Below are positions 59,640-64,000 of a stretch of 64,000 nt of DNA, piece by piece. The stretch comes from Cryptomeria japonica (lineage: Eukaryota > Streptophyta > Pinopsida > Cupressales > Cupressaceae): contig NC_081405.1 in NCBI RefSeq assembly GCF_030272615.1, positions 610,699,065-610,763,064 of the forward strand. Direction: 5' to 3'. The stretch's first letter is position 1; each line of letters starts with the position of its first letter. The notes beneath the pieces were generated by a model. It worked only from the letters and a program-made list of their open reading frames with translations. It searched no databases and was not told where the DNA came from. The translations under genes and the position numbers were made by a program.

Positions 59640-60014
59640 TGGATCCCTCAAGAATGTGAATAGGAACTTGATAGATCTAACTCTCTAATGCCATATAGAA
59701 TTTGATGATCAACTAGAAGAGCCAATAATCATTTGCAAGAAAAAATCTTCTCACACAAAAGAGATAAACCAAAGATTGTATTCTCTATATAACAACCAAA
59801 GAATTATACATTGTTGCATAAACAATGATTGGAGATACAATTAAAATGAATGAATAAATCTTTATAAAGGATGAATGAAACTGTAATGCTAAAATTAGGA
59901 GAAATAAAGAAATGCAAGGTAGGGGCTAAATTAAGCTCAACTACATCTAGAACTAATGTTAGAAAAGAAAACTCTAGATAATAAAAAGCAACTAAGTTTA
60001 GCTTAAGTGAAAAA
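59640..60014 (-). repeat. 5' LTR fragment of the decayed Copia
   Basis: Clear similarity to 55455-55775 (for example ACAATGATTGGAGATACAAT and GCAAGGTAGGGGCTAAATTA versus its counterpart). Broken at 60014 by fragment B inside the sequence AGTGAAAAA. Confidence 0.65.
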
Positions 60015-60948
60015 AGTTGGAATCAAGGAACATTGAGAGGGGGGGGGTTGAATAAGTGTTCTACCGGTTAATTGATTTTCTAATTTAACTTTAAACCACT
60101 GGAAGCATAAGCATGAAACTGAAATGTAGAAATTCAAAACAACCAATCACAAAATCATAGCACCAAGATTTTTACGTGGAAACCCAAATGGGAAAAACTA
60201 CGGTGGGATTTGAACCTGCAATATTATTTCACTATGGCCAGTAGAAAATCAATATTACATGAGGGGGAATGCACAAGCATATAGGCACACTGCCTACAAC
60301 TCACTACTTAATTACAATAAGGGCTATAACCTTGAGGGAATCACTGACTTCCTGATCAATTACAGTAATGAAATACAATGAAAGAAATCCAAAATAGCAT
60401 TTAACAATGCCTAGATGAGTTCCAGTTAAGTGCCAAATGTCTGACTATATCTGATCTGCAACTTAGGTATGTTTCCTATCTCAGTCACCTACTGGATCAA
60501 GAATGCACACGTGAAAATGCACTACAAAGGATTCTCGATCACTACTCACTCACATATCAATCATACCACAAATCAAAAATATCTTCAACACCGGAATTAT
60601 ATATCCACAATCACAAAATAATTATTTATCAAGTTGGCCTAATGATGTAACATGTAATCAGGAGTCAGCTTGATCAGATTACCAAAAACAAATGCAGATC
60701 ACCAAATTGATGATAAATTGATGTCCCTATGTTGACCCAATCATCCCATGAACGATTCATAACATCACAATCATCGGAAAGATTTCAAACCAAAACTGCT
60801 CTACTCAACCTGAAATACCAGTTGATTTTCACTTCTAGATATCAAGATCTGTGATTACCAGATAAGAATCACAGAAAGAGTTTCTATCAATGATAACCCT
60901 AAACCATTAATCAAGAATCGATAACCACCAGATGAGTGTCAATTGTCA
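60015..60948 (-). repeat. 3' LTR of fragment B (element A family)
   Basis: On the minus strand it starts TGACAATTGACACTC directly after the PPT and ends TTGATTCCAACT. The end matches the LTR of element A. It contains the shared box TTTACGTGGAAACCC...GGGAAAAACTAC at 60171-60202. Confidence 0.7.
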
Positions 60949-61177
60949 AAAATCTCCCCCTTTGGCATTGATGGCAACACTCGTGAAAAATGACTAAGTG
61001 TTGAAACTTGTACACCAGATCAAAATTGATAAGGCTCTCCCTTAGACAAAGAATTATGAAACCTCTACATACATTCTTTTACTATACATTTTTCACCTTT
61101 ACTCTCCCCCTTTGACAACAATACCAGAGATGGGGTGTTGTCCAAAACTTATATACAGAGATATCTACCAGAGACTT
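60949..61177 (-). other. 3' untranslated tail and PPT of fragment B
   Basis: The minus strand carries GTCAAAGGGGGAG, AACACTTAGTCATTTTTCAC and CATCAATGCCAAAGGGGGAG in the same order as 30344-30527 of element A. This collinearity identifies the pair and dates the 28543-30335 insert as younger. Confidence 0.75.
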
Positions 61178-61541
61178 TTACAAGAATTTAAAGATATCGG
61201 CAAAAATGGTCTTCAAAACTCCTAGGTGAGTGTCACACCCACTCTTAAAGTTACCCAAGACTGTAAGGAATGCACTAAAAATATATGCATGAATCTCCAC
61301 ATCCTTCAGTTCAGATGGAAGAGGTTGTCCCATAGCATTCATACAATCAACCTTATTGCTTAACATGGTGTCCAACCGAGAGGCAATCAAATTCAGGAGT
61401 TCACCAACTCTCCTCAAAATTATATTCTTATCTACATTAAGGCTCAATATCTAATCATTGAGAGCCATTATTTTCCCTTCTACACTATTGGTTAGGGATA
61501 CATTAGAATCAAAAGACTGTGAAATACCAGCAAGTTTACTA
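61178..61541 (-). pseudogene. C-terminal part of the unknown element A-family protein (copy B)
   Basis: Minus strand. The frame SLTNSVEGKIMALND, a stop, then 89 open codons (61447-61178) with VDKNIILRRVGELLNLIASR, SELKDVEIHAYIFSAFLTVL and THLGVLKTIFADIFKFL. It aligns with the end of the element A protein (28100-28470) in the same order and spacing, including the terminal DIFK(F/V)L. Similarity is clear but far from identical, so the copies are old or from different subfamilies. The upstream part is cut off by the Ty3 LTR at 61543. Function unknown; helix-rich, no catalytic motif seen. Confidence 0.65.
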
Positions 61542-61542
61542 G

Positions 61543-63164
61543 TGCAGGGCACCTAGCACTCCAAGTTGAAACTTTTTGTTTTCTTTCAAGTCTGTGTGTT
61601 ATCTTTGTGATGTAATAATGGACCAACCATTGAGGATTCAGTAGAGCCATGGTTGAGTTGTCCAAGTTTTGGTTTAAGTCAATTGTGTTTAGGATGGTGA
61701 TAGCCTGAGAAGTGAGATGCTTAGGTAGTTCATAGGTAAAGTACTCCAGATGAATGTATTCATGTATTAGGGGTCAATTGTGTTGTGTTTATGTCTTATA
61801 GGGTGTTTGAGGACCTTCAAGAGTCTTAAAATTCATTAGAATGCAAAATTGCATCCTAGAGCCAAAAGTTGTCAAAAGTTGTTGAGCAACATTTTGCAAT
61901 TTCTCCCAAAACTTGCATTTTTTGTTTTAGGCGTTAAAAGTTGGTTGAAATGACTAAAAAAAGAGCATATAAGACAAAATCCACTTCATTGCATGGGTTG
62001 GAAGTTTGGAAATGCAAGAGCAAGTTTTTGGTTTGTGAAGCAACCTTGTTTCCACTGGTTTTTTACAGTTTTACTATTATTTTCATTGTTTGTACGGTCC
62101 AGTATGAACTAGATGGTGTAAATTCATTGCAATTCTGAGTGTTCATTGTATTTTTCTTCTTTAAGGTTGATTTTCAAGTTTGATTGTTCTAAGTTGTACA
62201 TATTACTTCCATTCTTTGCAACTAGGAGCAAAACCCTTGCAAGTAGGGTTTACGAGCAAGAAAATGGCTCTAACCTACGCATTCTTGGATGGCACCTATT
62301 GAAATAACTAAGAATGCTAGGTTAGGGTATGTACATAGTTTTAGAATAGGGTGTGTGGTGTTGTAGGTCTAGGAGGAGGAGAAACAATGAAGCCCTAGCC
62401 TCACCGCTGGGAGTAGGTGAGTTAGGACATCAAGAAAAGTGTGATTTATGATCACACAGGGATTGGTGTAGGACCAAGTGACACATGAATGGAAATCCGC
62501 TTCATTTCCCTTAAAGGTTCCTAAATTTTTTGGAGCAGGAGATTTGACTGGTGAAGAGTTTTAGACCCATATTGCCTAGTCACCGGCTAGGCCTAAACTC
62601 TTCAAAATAGTGTAGCATTGGAAACCCCACTTTTATGGATTACCCAGATGCAATTTTCTAGTATTGTCTATAGCTTCCAAAAAAGTACTCAAATCCATGA
62701 TTTATTTCTAGGCTTGTTTGGGTTTTTTTCAAATTAAGATGCTAAAACCGCCTAGGGAGGGCTAATGCAATTAGGCCTATTTTCGTGTCGGTAGAGACCT
62801 AGAAGGGTCAGGAAGCCAAGGTGATGGATTTGGTGAGTCTTAAACATCAAAATACATTGAAGACAACTTGTAGATGCATTGGGAAACCATAGGAAGTGGT
62901 TGTGTGTTAAGATCCTTGCAGGAGTGGTTGGAGCCAGGAGAGAAGTGTGTGGATAACTGAGGTGGCAACCTCAAGTGGTGGAGTTGATTGTCCAGAAACC
63001 ATTGGCTATACCTAGGAGGCAAGTCAAGAAGGTTCAAACCTTGGAGGTCTCATTATCATAACCCCTACTAAGCTCCATGGGAAGGACTTGAGTAGTTAAA
63101 GGGTTGAGTAGGATAAGTCACTCAAGAAGGTGTATCAAACAAAGCTCCAAGACTCTTTGCATCA
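61543..63164 (+). repeat. 5' LTR of a Ty3 element at the right edge
   Basis: The right end is well supported: ...TTTGCATCA at 63164, three bases before a PBS. The left end TGCAGGGCACC at 61543 is the first TG after fragment B and is provisional. The sequence is non-coding throughout. The 3' partner is outside the window. Confidence 0.6.
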
Positions 63165-63167
63165 GAG

Positions 63168-63180
63168 TGGTATCAAATCC
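63168..63180 (+). promoter_or_regulatory. Primer-binding site of the right-edge Ty3 element
   Basis: TGGTATCAAATCC three bases after the LTR end fits an initiator-tRNA-Met type PBS. Confidence 0.7.
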
Positions 63181-63249
63181 ATTCTTTGAAAGATTTGGTG
63201 TATTTTAGATTGTGAATAATAAGAAGCAAGTTAAATTCCTCCAAAGGCA

Positions 63250-64000
63250 ATGTCTCAAGAATCCATCTGACGATTGGTGGCGGAGATGATAGAAGGAATG
63301 AAGGATGCAGAAGGAAGTAGAGGAACCAGAGAGGTTAAGAAGGAGAAAAGGAAGGTTATGACAGAATGGGGTGATGATATTGATGAAGAAGTTGAAGATG
63401 GAGAGGAACCAGTGGCATTAGCTATGCCTCAAGACCAAAAGCTATTCTTGGATGCAATCAAATCCATTTCTAAAGACAACTTGGATGGATTACCCACCTA
63501 TGGAGGAAATCTCAATGGAGAAGAGTTTCTAGATTGGATAGAGGCTCTCAATAATCACTTTGATTACAAAGAGGCAGAAGAAGAGAAATGAGTCAATGTG
63601 GCCAAATCAAGAATGAGAGGATCAGTATTGGTTTGGTGGAATATGATGCAAGAGGAAAGGATACAAGAAGGCAAAAAGAAGATCACTTCATGGGAGCGTA
63701 TGAAGATCATACTTAAGGCACAATTCCTTCCAAGAGATTATGAAGTTCAAATCCATAAGAGACTACAAAATTTGAAACAAAGGGAGTTATATGTCAATGA
63801 ATACACTAAGGAATTCCACAAACTCAATTTGAGGGCTAGGAAGCATGAGAATGAAGTGGAGAAATTGGCTAGGTACATGAATGGCCTTAGACAAAATATA
63901 CAAGATGAGATAAGTATCCTCACACCAGACACTGTCCATAAGTGTTTTCAGTTGGCCCTAAGGGTAGAAGAGAACATCAAAAGGAGGAGTGAACAAAATC
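63250..64000 (+). pseudogene. gag of the right-edge Ty3 element (5' part)
   Basis: A start at 63250 (MSQESI) hits a stop at once; an alternative ATG at 63274 opens 105 codons of acidic sequence (DDIDEEVEDGEEPVALAM) ending FLDWIEALNNHFDYKEAEEE. After a TGA at 63589 the same frame continues to the window edge: VAKSRMRGSVLVWWNMMQEE, ITSWERMKIILKAQFLPRDY, LYVNEYTKEFHKLNLRARKH and EKLARYMNGLRQNIQDEISI. These are the classical Retrotrans_gag blocks of Ty3 chromovirus-type elements. Two in-frame stops are seen. The zinc knuckle and pol would lie beyond 64000. Confidence 0.85.

Larger units (their letters stand above)
47284..60014 (-). mobile_element. Decayed Copia element hosting two nested insertions
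   Basis: The 3' LTR (minus sense) spans 47284-47404 and 55116-55819, split by the LTR at 47405-55110. Its inner end is followed by PPT-like GCCCCTCTTAA (55820-55830). A gag and protease remnant lies at 56935-58118. LTR-homologous sequence returns at about 59640-60014 (compare 55455-55775), where fragment B interrupts it. No RT or integrase is seen, so the element is deleted or was non-autonomous. Confidence 0.7.

Noticed and set aside
1-64000. CRISPR arrays, tRNA or rRNA genes, bacterial operons
   Set aside because: No repeat-spacer arrays, cloverleafs or ribosomal sequence seen; the tRNA-like matches are the primer-binding sites of the LTR elements.

Overview
The window looks like seed-plant nuclear DNA, most likely from a large repeat-rich genome. 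A gymnosperm is my guess, but no host gene is present to prove it. Essentially everything recognisable is transposable-element DNA: nested LTR retrotransposons of the Ty3 and Copia superfamilies plus one L1-like LINE, at various stages of decay. No tRNA, rRNA, CRISPR array or host single-copy gene could be supported.

Layout. (i) 1-4815, minus strand: 5' part of a Tat-like Ty3 element (LTR, PBS, leader, broken gag with a CCHC-like motif). (ii) 5060-6229: broken Copia-type gag with up to four zinc knuckles. (iii) 6240-31666, plus strand: element 'A', an LTR element with a long protein I do not recognise. It has been split by (iv) a complete 18.6-kb Tat-like Ty3 element at 7973-26580 (TSD AGTGA), and also by an unclassified 1.8-kb insertion at 28543-30335 with 8-bp direct repeats. 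(v) 31667-42697: an L1-like LINE ORF2 (endonuclease, RT, RNase H) split by (vi) a SIRE-like Copia element on the minus strand at 33142-40234 (TSD TGTAA). (vii) 42698-47283: unassigned DNA with a GC-rich island, a 19-bp inverted repeat and a probable LTR. (viii) 47284-60014: a decayed minus-strand Copia element. Its 3' LTR holds a further LTR (47405-55110), which in turn holds a well-preserved Tork-like Copia element at 48429-54447 (TSD TAACC). (ix) 60015-61542: a minus-strand fragment 'B' of the same family as element A. (x) 61543-64000: 5' LTR, PBS and gag of another Ty3 element, running off the window.

The most interesting unit is the 18.6-kb Tat-like element. Downstream of a normal Tat order (gag, protease with G-patch, RT, RNase H, second RNase H, integrase) it carries about 5 kb that holds a gene in antisense. 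That gene encodes a plant mobile domain (PMD) protein with an acidic low-complexity linker and a probable coiled coil. The stretch upstream of this antisense gene is filled with degenerate TAGCGCAT words about every 23 nt. The sense gag leader carries the same words at the same spacing, and in both places they point toward the downstream ORF.

The second interesting unit is the A/B family: a roughly 1000-codon reading frame with no recognisable pol domain, lying directly upstream of a SIRE-like polypurine tract and LTR. Two independent copies are visible. The 3' tail is nearly identical to that of the SIRE-like Copia element in the same window, which suggests a non-autonomous passenger mobilised in trans.

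All coding regions carry stops or frameshifts and are best read as pseudogenes. LTR boundaries supported by target-site duplications are firm; the others are approximate.
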